From the NCBI GenBank assembly GCA_050737995.1, contig JBOHYR010000041.1, positions 6,775 through 70,774 on the forward strand: DNA of 64,000 nucleotides, given 5' to 3'. Position 1 is the stretch's first letter; every line of letters starts with the position of its first letter. Source of the stretch: 66-474 sp050737995. Its GTDB lineage: Bacteria; Pseudomonadota; Gammaproteobacteria; Xanthomonadales; Rhodanobacteraceae. This document shows positions 8,679-18,501 of this stretch, one piece after another. The position numbers were made by a program, and so were the translations under genes. The notes under the pieces were generated by a model, which saw only the letters and a list, made by a program, of their open reading frames with translations, was not told the DNA's origin and searched no databases.

Positions 8679-9596
8679 ATGGCGGCATCCACTTTCCAGC
8701 AGGTCATCCAGACCCTGAACCGTTACTGGGCGGAGCAGGGTTGCGTGCTGCTGCAGCCGCTGGATCTGGAAGTGGGCGCCGGCACCTTCCATCCGGCGAC
8801 GTTCCTGCGTGCGCTTGGCCCCGAACCTTGGGCCGCGGCATACGTGCAACCGTGCCGGAGGCCGACCGACGGCCGCTATGGCGAGAATCCCAACCGCCTG
8901 CAACAGTACTACCAATATCAAGTCGTCCTGAAGCCGAACCCCGACGACGTATTGGAACGCTATTTCGGTTCGCTGCGCGAACTCGGCATCGACCCCCAAA
9001 TACACGATCTGCGGCTGGTCGAGGACAACTGGGAATCACCGACGCTGGGTGCCTGGGGCCTTGGCTGGGAAGTGTGGCTGAACGGGATGGAGATCACCCA
9101 GTTCACCTATTTCCAGCAGGCCGGTGGCCTTGAATGCCGGCCGGTTACCGCCGAGATCACCTACGGTCTCGAACGCTTGGCAATGTATCTGCAAAACGTG
9201 GACAGCGTGTTTGATCTGGTCTGGACGACCGCGCCGCACGGGGTGGTGCGTTACGGCGACGTGTTTCATCGCAATGAAGTCGAGCAGAGCGCTTACAACT
9301 TCGAGCACGCCGACACCAAGGAATTGTTTCATCGCTTCGACGCCTGCGAAGCCGAGGCCGGCAAGCTGGTCGAACTGAATCTGCCGCTGCCCGCCTACGA
9401 GCAAGTGATGAAGGCCAGCCACGCGTTCAACCTGCTGGACGCGCGGCGCGCGATTTCCGTTACCGAGCGCCAGCGTTACATTCTGCGCGTGCGCACGCTG
9501 GCGCATGCGGTGGCCAAGGCGTGGACGGCGCCACGGGATGTTTCCGGCCCCCCATTTCTTGCGGGAGAGGAGCCGGCGGAGACAGTGCAACCATGA
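8679..9596 (+). CDS. glyQ: Glycyl-tRNA synthetase alpha subunit
   Basis: Catalytic subunit of the bacterial alpha2beta2 class II glycyl-tRNA synthetase. The protein from ATG 8679 begins MAASTFQQVIQTLNRYW and carries the highly conserved QPCRRPTDGRYGENPNR segment. It has 305 residues, the usual length. A TATACT -10-like box lies at 8642-8647. Its stop overlaps the glyS start by four bases (ATGA at 9593-9596), so the subunits are translationally coupled. The frame is open upstream to 8400, but that part is antisense to the GspE-type gene and not conserved. Confidence 0.97.
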   Translation: MAASTFQQVIQTLNRYWAEQGCVLLQPLDLEVGAGTFHPATFLRALGPEPWAAAYVQPCRRPTDGRYGENPNRLQQYYQYQVVLKPNPDDVLERYFGSLRELGIDPQIHDLRLVEDNWESPTLGAWGLGWEVWLNGMEITQFTYFQQAGGLECRPVTAEITYGLERLAMYLQNVDSVFDLVWTTAPHGVVRYGDVFHRNEVEQSAYNFEHADTKELFHRFDACEAEAGKLVELNLPLPAYEQVMKASHAFNLLDARRAISVTERQRYILRVRTLAHAVAKAWTAPRDVSGPPFLAGEEPAETVQP

Positions 9597-11791
9597 GCGA
9601 CCCGAAATCCCTGCTGGTCGAAATCGGAGTCGAGGAACTACCCGTCCATTCGGTCGACGATCTTGCACGCGCGTTCGCACAATGCGTGTGCGAAGGACTG
9701 GAAAGACGCGGCATCCCGGCGGATACCGGCCACGCACGTGTATTTGCGACGCCACGGCGCCTCGCCGTCCACGTGCCCGCAGTGGCCGCGATGCAGCCCG
9801 ATCAGCGCAGTGAAAGCTCTGGTCCATACGTCAACATCGCGCTGGACCCGCAAGGCCAACCGACCAGGGCATTGCTGGGCTTCGCCAACAAGGCCGGCGT
9901 GGATTGGGGACAGCTCGAGCGGGTTACCGATGCAAAAGGCGAGCGTTTCGTGCACCACAGCGTCGCGCCCGGGCGCAGTACCCTCGAACTCGTACCCGAG
10001 ATCGTGCGCGAAGCGGCCGCGGCCCTGCCGATCCCGAAGCCGATGCGCTGGGGCAGCCACGATTTCACGTTCGTGCGCCCGGTGCACTGGCTGGTGATGC
10101 TGTACGGCGACCGGGTGATCGAAGGCGAGGTACTCGGTCTGCAAAGTGGTCGGCAATCGCGCGGACATCGTTTTCTGCACCCTGCCCCGGTGCATCTCGC
10201 CGATGCGGACGGTTACGTCGATGCCCTGCGCGCCGCAAAAGTGCTCGCCGATCCGGGCGAGCGTCGCGAACGGATTCGCGAGGAAATCGCGCGTGCCGCG
10301 CAGGCGACCAGGGGGACGCCGCGTCTGGATGACGCGTTGCTGGAGGAGTTGGCCAATCTCAACGAGTGGCCGGTCGCGATCGCATGTACGTTCGATCGCG
10401 ATTACCTCGCGGTGCCGCACGAGGCATTGGTCACCACCATGCGCTCCAACCAGAAGTTCGTGCCGGTATTCGACGCCGATGGGCGTCTCTCTGAACATTT
10501 CATCGGCATTGCGAATCTTGAATCGAAGGATCCCGCGCAGGTCCGGCAGGGTTACGAGCGTGTGATCCGGCCGCGCTTTGCGGATGCCAAGTACTTCTTC
10601 GACGAAGATCTGAAAACGCCGCTCTCGACCTGTCAACGGGGATTACGCGACGTGGTGTGGCAGCGTGAACTCGGCAGTCTGTGGGACAAGACGCTGCGCG
10701 TCGCGGAACTTGCAAGCGCGATCGCCGAGCGCCTGTTCGCGCGGGGTGTCGAAGTGGACGCTGCGGATGCAGCGCATGCCGCCGGGCTGTCGCGCTGCGA
10801 TCTGCTAACGCGGATGGTCGGTGAATTTCCGGAATTGCAGGGCGTGATGGGGCGCCATTACGCCGAGACACAAGGCGAGCCGGCCGACATCGCGCGGGCG
10901 CTGGACGAGTTCTATAGCCCGCGCCATGCGAGCGACGATATCGCCGACGGCGCGCTGGCGCAAAGTGTTTCGCTGGCCGACAAGCTGGATACGCTGGCGG
11001 GCATTTTCGCGGTCGGCATGAAGCCGACAGGCAACAAGGATCCGTTTGCACTCCGCCGTGCCGCGCTGGGACTTGCGCGCACCATGATCGAAGGCCAGCT
11101 CGATCTCGATCTGGGCGGGCTCTTGCGTGACACGCTGGCGCAGATTCCCGACGCCGCTTTCACCACCAAATCAAAGTCTGGCGAATCGCCATCTCATCCG
11201 CCTTCGGCATCTTCCTCCGCAAACGGAGGCGGAAACATTGCGGCGCGCCGCACTGCGCTGGCGATCGAACTGCGCGAATTCATCCTCGATCGCCTGCGCG
11301 GTTACTACAGCGAGCAGGGATTCACGTCGCAACAATTCGATGCCGTCGCGGCGATACATCCCGGGAGTCTGGTCGATTTCGACCGTCGCCTGCGCGCGGT
11401 CGCGGAGTTCGCGAAGCAACCCGAAGCCGAAAAGCTCGCCGCCGCCAACAAGCGCGTGGCCAACATCCTCCGCAAGGAGGGCATCGACGAAGTCGTTGCG
11501 GCGACCCGTCCGATTGACGCGACGTGCTTGCGGGAACCGGCAGAGCAGGCGCTGGCGGGGGCCCTGCATGCGGCCGAATCCGACAACGCGGCGCTACTCG
11601 ATGGCGAAGCGGCCCGGCATGACTATGCGGGCGCACTCGCGCGGCTGGCGCAATTGCAGGCGCCGGTCGATGCCTTCTTCGATCAGGTGCTGGTGATGGC
11701 CGAGGATCCCGTGCTGCGCGCAAACCGTGTAGCCCTGCTCGCACGCATCAAGGCACGTTTTGACGCGATCGCCGACATCGCGTTGTTGTAA
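9593..11791 (+). CDS. glyS: Glycyl-tRNA synthetase beta subunit (with low-complexity insert)
   Basis: tRNA-binding subunit of glycyl-tRNA synthetase. It starts MSDPKSLLVEIGVEELP, the conserved beta-subunit opening, and shows SNQKFVPVFDADG, GFANKAGV and the HD-like/anticodon-binding C-terminal region with FILDRLRGYY. It has 732 residues, about 40 more than the usual size. Part of the excess is a Ser/Pro/Gly-rich stretch at about residues 523-549, immediately before the anticodon-binding domain. In the DNA this contains a CCTCCG/CGGAGG hairpin. The stop codon TAA shares a base with the ATG of the next gene, implying that the sulfotransferase-like genes are co-translated. Confidence 0.96.
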   Translation: MSDPKSLLVEIGVEELPVHSVDDLARAFAQCVCEGLERRGIPADTGHARVFATPRRLAVHVPAVAAMQPDQRSESSGPYVNIALDPQGQPTRALLGFANKAGVDWGQLERVTDAKGERFVHHSVAPGRSTLELVPEIVREAAAALPIPKPMRWGSHDFTFVRPVHWLVMLYGDRVIEGEVLGLQSGRQSRGHRFLHPAPVHLADADGYVDALRAAKVLADPGERRERIREEIARAAQATRGTPRLDDALLEELANLNEWPVAIACTFDRDYLAVPHEALVTTMRSNQKFVPVFDADGRLSEHFIGIANLESKDPAQVRQGYERVIRPRFADAKYFFDEDLKTPLSTCQRGLRDVVWQRELGSLWDKTLRVAELASAIAERLFARGVEVDAADAAHAAGLSRCDLLTRMVGEFPELQGVMGRHYAETQGEPADIARALDEFYSPRHASDDIADGALAQSVSLADKLDTLAGIFAVGMKPTGNKDPFALRRAALGLARTMIEGQLDLDLGGLLRDTLAQIPDAAFTTKSKSGESPSHPPSASSSANGGGNIAARRTALAIELREFILDRLRGYYSEQGFTSQQFDAVAAIHPGSLVDFDRRLRAVAEFAKQPEAEKLAAANKRVANILRKEGIDEVVAATRPIDATCLREPAEQALAGALHAAESDNAALLDGEAARHDYAGALARLAQLQAPVDAFFDQVLVMAEDPVLRANRVALLARIKARFDAIADIALL

Positions 11792-12414
11792 TGGTGTCGA
11801 CAGCCGCGAGCCCGAGCCTGGCCTCCGATCCATTGTGGCTTCCGGCGCAGGTCTGTCTGATAGAAGAACGCGTCGCCGCTGTGTGGGTTCTGCTTGAATC
11901 CGAGTTTGCAAGCGCAACCGACGATGTGCATGCGCACCTCCTCGCCGCACAAACGGTGCGGCGCGAAGACCGCATCCGCGATGGCGCCCGCCGTGCGCTG
12001 GATGCCGCGCATGCCGGACCGGATGATCCGGAAACCCTCTGTGCGGTGATTGCGGGACTACTCGAAACAGGCGAGACCGTGGTGGCGCGCGAATGCCTCG
12101 ACCATTCGCCTCTCGCGGATGGCGTCGATCCGGTGGTGTTGATGCGGATGGCGGGATTCCCCAAGCGGCTCGCGGAACATGCCGAGTCGTTGGCGCTGCT
12201 GGACATGGTGCGAGAGGCGGGACACGAAACAGCCGCGCTACGTTTCAGGGGTGGCAAGGAGTTGGCGTTCAATGGCCGTCCTGAGGAAGCCGGCGCAGAC
12301 TTTGCCGGCGGCCTCGCGCAGGCAGTCGGCGAGTGGCGCCGGTACGAAACGCAGGTGGCCGCGTTGGCGCGCGCGTCCTGTGCCAAGCCCGCCAATGCCA
12401 TGGAGCGCTCGTGA
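11791..12414 (+). CDS. TPR-like protein, sulfotransferase paralogue lacking the catalytic domain
   Basis: Protein of 207 residues that resembles the N-terminal helical repeat half of the two genes that follow: EDRIRDGARRALDAAH here corresponds to EDHIRDAAARALDAAD in the next gene, and LLETGET to LLQVGET. It stops before the sulfotransferase domain, so no PAPS-binding motif is present. Start and stop are both coupled: ATG overlaps the glyS TAA by one base, and the TGA overlaps the GTG of the next gene. It is either a degenerating first copy of a triplication or a helical partner of the full-length enzymes. The tidy coupling argues against random decay. Confidence 0.75.
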   Translation: MVSTAASPSLASDPLWLPAQVCLIEERVAAVWVLLESEFASATDDVHAHLLAAQTVRREDRIRDGARRALDAAHAGPDDPETLCAVIAGLLETGETVVARECLDHSPLADGVDPVVLMRMAGFPKRLAEHAESLALLDMVREAGHETAALRFRGGKELAFNGRPEEAGADFAGGLAQAVGEWRRYETQVAALARASCAKPANAMERS

Positions 12415-13967
12415 GCCGATCCGTCGAACGCCATTGGGAGCGCGGGCGCGGTTATCTCCAGCAGCGCCAGCTTGCAGCGGCGTGGGCACAACTGGAATCG
12501 TTGCGCGCGCTGGCTCCGCAGGACGTGCGCACACGCTTGTTGTCAGCACACGTCGCATGGCATGAAGACCATATTCGCGATGCCGCCGCGCGGGCCCTGG
12601 ACGCGGCGGACAGTGCATCGGAAGACGCTGATCTGCTGTGCGAGGTGGTCGATACATTGTTGCAGGTGGGGGAGACTGCCGCGGCGCACAGGTTGCTTGA
12701 TCACCCGGCATGGCAGCTGGCCTCTTCCACCGAGGCGTTGTTGCGCTACGCCAACTATCGCCAGGATTTCGGCGAACAAGTGCAGGCGCTGGCGGTGCTG
12801 GATCGGTTGTCGCCGAAGCAGGACGCCAGCGGGCCGTTTCACTTCTATCGCGGCCAGCAACTGGCGTTTCTCGGCCGGAGCGAGGAGGCCGAAGCCGAAT
12901 ACGAGACGTGTCTCGCACTGGCACCCGATTATGGGCGCGCCGCATATCGCATGGTCCGATTGCGTCAGCAAACGCCCGCCAACCATTGCCTCGAGGTCGT
13001 AGAAGCTGGTCTGCGGCAGTCCCGACTCGATGCCCGTGCCCACGCCGCGTTCGGGTTTGCGCGCTATCACGTGTTGGAGGATCTCGGCCGCCACGAGGAG
13101 GCGTGGGATGCATTGAGCCACGCTAACTTAGGAATGTATCCCCTGTCTTGGCGTGATGCGGCGCAGCAGCAGTTGATGGTGCAGCGTCTTGCCGACTGGT
13201 TTGCTACCCACCCGATTGCAAAGCGAACGCATACGTTCGATGGTCCCTGCCCCATTTTCATCATCGGCATGCCCCGGTCTGGTACCACGCTACTGCAGCA
13301 TATGTTGAGCAATCATTCACAGGTCACGGCGGGCGGCGAACTGGTGGACTTTGGCCAGCAGTTGCTGCGCGTGGCCGATACCCGATCTATCGCCGGTGAT
13401 GTTTTCCTGTCGCGCCTTTCGGCGCTCGATCTGGCAGACGTCGGCCGGCGCTACCTTGCCCAGACCGCGTGGCGCGCATGCGGCAACGCGTATTTTGTGG
13501 ACAAGCAACCCGCCAACTGGATGGTGGCAGGACTGATTCACGCGGCGCTGCCACAGGCCAAGATCCTGCACTTGGTGCGAGAACCCATGGATGTCTGTTT
13601 CAGTAATTTTCGCGTGATGTTCGGTGATGCGAATAACTGGAGTTATGATTTCGCAACGCTGGCGGAACATTACAACGGCTATCGACGGATGTTGCGATAC
13701 TGGCACGCCATGCTGCCCGGTGCGATTCTGGACGTGCCCTATGCCGACCTGGTCCGCGCTCCGGGAACGACTCTGCGCAGGGTGTTCTCGTTCTGCGAAC
13801 TGGAATGGCAGGACGGCTGCGAGGACGTCACCCGCAATACCGCGTCGGTATCCAGCTTGAGTTCGGCACAGGTGCGCGAACCTGTGCACACGCGCGGCCT
13901 GGAAGTGTGGCAGCCGTATGCGGCCCAGCTCGAACCGCTGCAGCGCGCTTTACGAATGCCAGGATGA
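12411..13967 (+). CDS. TPR-containing sulfotransferase, copy 2
   Basis: Cytosolic enzyme of 518 residues combining an N-terminal TPR-like alpha-helical half (about residues 1-260) with a C-terminal sulfotransferase domain. The PAPS 5'-phosphosulfate loop is IIGMPRSGTT near residues 285-294. Later family features are FVDKQPANW and HLVREPMDVCFSNF. Acceptor unknown: it could be a protein, lipid or glycan. Translation starts at a GTG (12411) overlapping the previous stop. An upstream in-frame start at 12333 would lie inside the preceding gene. It is paralogous along its whole length to the next gene. Confidence 0.87.
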   Translation: MSRSVERHWERGRGYLQQRQLAAAWAQLESLRALAPQDVRTRLLSAHVAWHEDHIRDAAARALDAADSASEDADLLCEVVDTLLQVGETAAAHRLLDHPAWQLASSTEALLRYANYRQDFGEQVQALAVLDRLSPKQDASGPFHFYRGQQLAFLGRSEEAEAEYETCLALAPDYGRAAYRMVRLRQQTPANHCLEVVEAGLRQSRLDARAHAAFGFARYHVLEDLGRHEEAWDALSHANLGMYPLSWRDAAQQQLMVQRLADWFATHPIAKRTHTFDGPCPIFIIGMPRSGTTLLQHMLSNHSQVTAGGELVDFGQQLLRVADTRSIAGDVFLSRLSALDLADVGRRYLAQTAWRACGNAYFVDKQPANWMVAGLIHAALPQAKILHLVREPMDVCFSNFRVMFGDANNWSYDFATLAEHYNGYRRMLRYWHAMLPGAILDVPYADLVRAPGTTLRRVFSFCELEWQDGCEDVTRNTASVSSLSSAQVREPVHTRGLEVWQPYAAQLEPLQRALRMPG

Positions 13968-13977
13968 GAACGAAGCC

Positions 13978-15552
13978 GTGACGGAGCTCCGAGACAGGCA
14001 ATGGCAACGCGCAAAGCGCTACATCGCCATGAATCAGGCCAAGCCGGCCCGGGCGGTGCTGGAATCGTTACTCACACGTAATCCCGGCGACACGGCGGCA
14101 CACTTGCTCTTGAGCGCGCTGTACTCGGTAGAGGGTCACTTGCGCGCGGCCACGGCCCAGGCTTTGGCTGCCGCGCAAAATCCACCTGACAAACCAGGCT
14201 TGCTGGGCGACCTGATCTCCGCATTACTCCGGGTCGGTGAAATCGTAGAAGCGAGGCGACTGCTGAAGCTGATGTCCAGCGCCGCCAGCGATCCCGTACA
14301 TGTACAGATGCTCGCTGCTGGGCCATTGCAATTGATCGGTGAGCATGCCGCGGCACTTGCGTTGCTGGAACGCGCACGTGAGCACGGCGCTGGAGGGCGG
14401 GAATTTCATTTCCAGTGTGCGGTAGAACTCGCCTTCAACGGGGATATGGAAACCGCCCGCGCCGAACTCGAACGTTGCATTGCTCTGGATCCGCCGCTGG
14501 GCCGCGCTTTTGTGCAGCTTGCGCGCATGCACAAGCAAACGGCAGATTCCAACCACCTCGATCTGATCGATGCCGCGCTCACGCGCGTGGATCCATCGAG
14601 TGAAGACGGCGCCGCGCTGCTATTTGCCCGTCACAAGGAGTTGGAAGACCTCAAACGTTACGAAGAGGCATGGCAGCCACTGGCGCGCGGCAACGCATTG
14701 ATGCACGAGCGCTTGCCACATGACAGTGCGCAAGAAGCTGCCGTGTTCGACCGTTTGATCGAAGCTTGTGTATCACCCGCCTTTCAGACCGATTCGCAGC
14801 ATTCCGACGACGGCCCTCAGCCGATATTCGTGCTGGGAATGCCGCGTTCCGGAACCACGGTGCTCGAACGCATGCTCGGAGGGCATTCTCAGGTCGAGTC
14901 CGCCGGCGAGTTGGGCGATTTCCCACGTGCGTTGGCCTGGGCGGTCGATCATCAGGCAAAGGGGCTTGTGGACGAAACCACTGTCGCTCGGCTGGATCGG
15001 GTCGAATGGTTCGAAGTCGGGCAACGCTATCGAGCCCAAACCCAGTGGCGGGCGAACGGCAAGGAATTTTTCGTGGACAAGCTGCCGCTCAACTGGAAAC
15101 TGGCAGGCTTGGTCCACCGCGCCCTGCCGCGGGCGAAGATGCTGCACCTTGTACGTGATCCAATGGATGTGTGCTTTTCCAACTGGCGCGCTTATTTCGG
15201 ACCGGGGCCAGAATACGCGTATGCCTACGATCTTGACACGCTGGCCGCGCATTATCGGCAGTATCGACGCGTGATGGCGCATTGGCATCACCTGATGCCT
15301 GGTGCAATCCTGGATGTCGATTATGCGCAGCTGGTGCGTGAGCCTGAGACAACTGCACGATCAGTGATGGCATTCTGCGGTCTCGTTTACGAACCCGGTT
15401 GCGTGGACCTGACCCGCAACGTGGCGCCGAGCGCAACGCTCAGCATGACGCAAGTGCGGCAGCCCATCCATGCGCGCGCGTTCGACGAATGGCGGAAGTA
15501 TGCAGAGGAGCTCAAGGGGTTGTGTTCGGCGTTGGCGATATTACCGCAGTAA
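13978..15552 (+). CDS. TPR-containing sulfotransferase, copy 3
   Basis: Protein of 524 residues with the same two-part architecture as the preceding gene. The helical repeats come first, then the sulfotransferase domain with VLGMPRSGTTVLERML near residue 286, followed by FVDKLPLNWKLAGL and HLVRDPMDVCFSNW. I chose the GTG at 13978, ten bases after the previous stop; the frame is open further upstream, but that region lies inside the previous gene. The pair are tandem duplicates that have diverged substantially. No terminator was found between glyS and this gene, so glyQ-glyS-sulfotransferases appear to form one operon. Confidence 0.86.
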   Translation: MTELRDRQWQRAKRYIAMNQAKPARAVLESLLTRNPGDTAAHLLLSALYSVEGHLRAATAQALAAAQNPPDKPGLLGDLISALLRVGEIVEARRLLKLMSSAASDPVHVQMLAAGPLQLIGEHAAALALLERAREHGAGGREFHFQCAVELAFNGDMETARAELERCIALDPPLGRAFVQLARMHKQTADSNHLDLIDAALTRVDPSSEDGAALLFARHKELEDLKRYEEAWQPLARGNALMHERLPHDSAQEAAVFDRLIEACVSPAFQTDSQHSDDGPQPIFVLGMPRSGTTVLERMLGGHSQVESAGELGDFPRALAWAVDHQAKGLVDETTVARLDRVEWFEVGQRYRAQTQWRANGKEFFVDKLPLNWKLAGLVHRALPRAKMLHLVRDPMDVCFSNWRAYFGPGPEYAYAYDLDTLAAHYRQYRRVMAHWHHLMPGAILDVDYAQLVREPETTARSVMAFCGLVYEPGCVDLTRNVAPSATLSMTQVRQPIHARAFDEWRKYAEELKGLCSALAILPQ

Positions 15553-15602
15553 AGGAGGGTTCCCTTCCTGGTGGTGGTCGCTGGGCTCGCGCCAAGGCCA
15601 CG

Positions 15603-15630
15603 AAAAAAGGGCTGGCCCAAAGGCCAGCCC
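15603..15630 (-). terminator. Rho-independent terminator of the TonB-receptor gene
   Basis: A perfect nine-base stem (GGGCTGGCC/GGCCAGCCC) with a four-base loop is followed on the minus strand by six T. It lies about 30 bases after the receptor stop codon. On the plus strand it lacks a T run but could still slow transcripts from the sulfotransferase operon. Confidence 0.85.
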
Positions 15631-15660
15631 CCTTGCAAGTGAACCATTCGATGCGGAAGG

Positions 15661-18501
15661 TCAGTGGTCGCTTACGCCGCCCAGTTTGACACTCAACTCC
15701 AGCATAACCAAACGACCATAAGCGTTGTAACTGAACTGGTCGTAGTACGGGTAAGAGGAGAAAGTCTGGTCGATTGGCGGGCGGGCGTTGAAGATGTTGT
15801 TGCCGATCAGCGTCGTGGTAATGTCCGGTGTCACGTGGTACTGCAGCGTGGCGTTGTAGGTCATCCACGGTCCCAAGGTGCCACTCCCGGCGTTGTTGAA
15901 GGTCTTGCCGTAGCGCTGGTACTGGAGGGTGGTGTCCCAGTTGCCAATGTTCCAGCTCAGTACGGCAGTTCCGATATTCTTGAATTGGTTGCCATACGAA
16001 TTGGAGCGCAACACGTCGAATGGCACGTCATCTGGAAACTGCTGGTAAAGATGACTGGTTTGGACCGCATAGTTCAAATTCAGGCCAAAATCGCCGTAGC
16101 GGCCCCAACTCCAGCGGTAGGTGCCTGAAGCCTGAATGCCCGAAACCGATTCACGCGAGATATTGATCGGCAGCGTTTCAACATTCAGCAGCCCACCTGG
16201 ATTTATGGGCGAGTTGAGGGGTTCACGTGACACTTGGGCCAGGAACTGCTGGCAGGATCCCGAGTTTACGTCCACCGGTACGCCCTGAATGGTCGTGCCG
16301 ATGCGGCAGTTAGCTTCAAACGTCAGAATTGAGCCGGCACTGTAATCGCTGACTTCGTTATTGATCTTGACGTGGTAATAGTCGGACTGCAGGGTCAGTT
16401 TGGAAGTCGGCGACCACACCACGCCATAGCCCCAGGATTTTGCCGTGATGTATTGCAGATTACGGTTGCCATCCGATGTTTCGGTGATCTGGACGTTGTT
16501 GTAGGGCGCTTGGCAGTTGGCGAGGTTGTTGCCGTAGTGAATGCGGCAGTTGTAGACATCTACCACGTTATCGAAAGACTCGCTTCCGTTGGAGAACACG
16601 TAACTCATGTCCGGCGCACGAAACGCGCTCGCGTAGTTGGCGCGGAACAAGAGGGTGTCGGTCGGGCGGAACTCCAGCCCCCCCTTGTAGGTGAATTTGC
16701 CTTGCGAGCTGCCACCGTCGGGACTATAGCGGTCATAGCGGCCCGCGATATCCGCAGTCAGCATCTTGAAGATCGGGATGTCCAGCTCTGCCGCCGCGGA
16801 ATCAAAGCCGCGCTTGCCGCGGCCGCTGGTACCGCCGATACCCCAGAAATCACCGGCTACTACACGCGGGTCGATCGGATTGTTCCAGAACTCGTTGCCG
16901 CCGTTCAATTGCAAGGCCAACCCGACCGAACCGGCCGGCAGGCTGAACAGGTCGGAATTGGTGACCTGGGCGGTGGCCTGCTGGTTGTAGGTTTCCGAAC
17001 TGCTGCGAATGTAGTCGCTGAATGAGAGAAACTGGGCTGGCGTGGTGTTGCCCCAGAAGTGGCCGGTCTGCTCGATGTGGAAAGCCGGGTAGCCGTAACC
17101 GAAGGGATCGGTCCCGTCTTGCGGGCCGAGGAAAAACGCGTTCACTTTGGCGGTAAGCGGACGTAAAAACCGAGAGTCGTCGTTGTACTGCGATCGATGG
17201 TAATAAGCGTCGTAGTTCCAGTTGGAGTCGCCCAAGCTGCCCTTGATACCGACGTCAAAAACATAAGTCTGGGTGTCGTCGACTTCGTCGGGCAAGCTGC
17301 CGACTTCCTCCGGGCCGAAGACGTGGTATCCAGTCATCAGATGGCCGGAATCGATGTCATAGACGTAACCGGGCACACCAAAACCCGGTTCCCAGAAGAC
17401 GGAATAGTAGCCGCCCGTGAGATATTTCGTCTTTCCAACGGTAGCCAAGAGATCGGTGTACAACTGGGTGTTGTCATTCAGCTGATAGACGGCCTTGCCA
17501 TAACCACTGACCTGCGAGAATCCGTTCAAAATCGTGCCACCGGACAATCCGTAGTTGGAACCGCAGTAAGGGCCGCCGAAGACGCTGTTGTTGGCGTACT
17601 GTTCGGTACCACCGTATAGGTTGCCAATGGCTTGGCAGCCTGCCGCACCACCGGGTGGCTCGATGTTTTGCCCGGTAAACGCGTCGTATGCGCGACGGTT
17701 GGGAATGGGCACACGATAGGCCGGGACGGGATTGTCCAAGCTACTGGCCAGATAGCTGCGCTGGAATGCGAAGATCGGGTTTTGCTTGTTCACCTCGATC
17801 GCGCCCATCAGGCTCCACTTGCCGATGGTCTTGCCACCGGTAATCGTGAAACGCTGTTGCTGGCCGCCGCCGTCGGTGTAACCGCCGGCGCGGTAATCGA
17901 TGTCGACGCCTTGGTAGTGCTGTTTCAGAATGATGTTGATGACGCCGGCGATGGCTGCCGAGCCGTAAATGGCCGACTGGTTGCCGGGTACGATTTCGAT
18001 ACGATCCACCAGCGTAGTCGGGATGGTGCTGAAATCGTTGACGGAGGAGGTGGAATTGTACGGAATCGGATAGTCGGCGATCGGTTTGCCGTTAATCAGT
18101 ACCAGGGTGAAATCCGGATTCAGCCCCAGCAGACTGACAGTTTGGAGGCCAGGCGTGAAGCCTTGGGTGAACGAATTGCCCTGCACCGCGCCGTTGGCGA
18201 TCGGCATCGAATGCAACGCGTCATAGACGTTTTTGAAGCCTTCTTTCTGCAGATCTGCCGCAGTGATCGTGATGACTGGCGTGGCGGTTTCGATCTGCGA
18301 CTGTGGAATCAGCGAACCGGTAACAGTGATCGCTTGCAGGGTTTTCTTTTTCTTCTCGTTCTTTTTGGAGGAAGAAGTGTTGTTTTGCGTCGTTGTCGCT
18401 TGATCCTGCGACTGAGCAGCCTGGGTTGTGTCTTGCGCGTAGGCGGTGCCGGTCGCGAACAAACTGGCACAGATGGCGGTTGCCAACAGTTTACGGTTCA
18501 T
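15661..18501 (-). CDS. TonB-dependent outer-membrane receptor
   Basis: Protein of 946 residues from ATG 18501, which follows a GGGGAG ribosome binding site at good spacing. It has a signal peptide ending in GTAYAQ, then a Gln/Thr/Ser/Lys-rich linker, a plug domain starting near ITVTGSLIP and a large beta-barrel ending in an aromatic-alternating strand. The plug signature is of the type common in Xanthomonadales and related receptors for glycans or peptides. The ligand is unknown. An extended frame to 18642 is open but cysteine-rich and precedes the ribosome binding site. A truncated relative lies just upstream (18781-18882). Confidence 0.9.
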   Translation of the reverse strand: MNRKLLATAICASLFATGTAYAQDTTQAAQSQDQATTTQNNTSSSKKNEKKKKTLQAITVTGSLIPQSQIETATPVITITAADLQKEGFKNVYDALHSMPIANGAVQGNSFTQGFTPGLQTVSLLGLNPDFTLVLINGKPIADYPIPYNSTSSVNDFSTIPTTLVDRIEIVPGNQSAIYGSAAIAGVINIILKQHYQGVDIDYRAGGYTDGGGQQQRFTITGGKTIGKWSLMGAIEVNKQNPIFAFQRSYLASSLDNPVPAYRVPIPNRRAYDAFTGQNIEPPGGAAGCQAIGNLYGGTEQYANNSVFGGPYCGSNYGLSGGTILNGFSQVSGYGKAVYQLNDNTQLYTDLLATVGKTKYLTGGYYSVFWEPGFGVPGYVYDIDSGHLMTGYHVFGPEEVGSLPDEVDDTQTYVFDVGIKGSLGDSNWNYDAYYHRSQYNDDSRFLRPLTAKVNAFFLGPQDGTDPFGYGYPAFHIEQTGHFWGNTTPAQFLSFSDYIRSSSETYNQQATAQVTNSDLFSLPAGSVGLALQLNGGNEFWNNPIDPRVVAGDFWGIGGTSGRGKRGFDSAAAELDIPIFKMLTADIAGRYDRYSPDGGSSQGKFTYKGGLEFRPTDTLLFRANYASAFRAPDMSYVFSNGSESFDNVVDVYNCRIHYGNNLANCQAPYNNVQITETSDGNRNLQYITAKSWGYGVVWSPTSKLTLQSDYYHVKINNEVSDYSAGSILTFEANCRIGTTIQGVPVDVNSGSCQQFLAQVSREPLNSPINPGGLLNVETLPINISRESVSGIQASGTYRWSWGRYGDFGLNLNYAVQTSHLYQQFPDDVPFDVLRSNSYGNQFKNIGTAVLSWNIGNWDTTLQYQRYGKTFNNAGSGTLGPWMTYNATLQYHVTPDITTTLIGNNIFNARPPIDQTFSSYPYYDQFSYNAYGRLVMLELSVKLGGVSDH

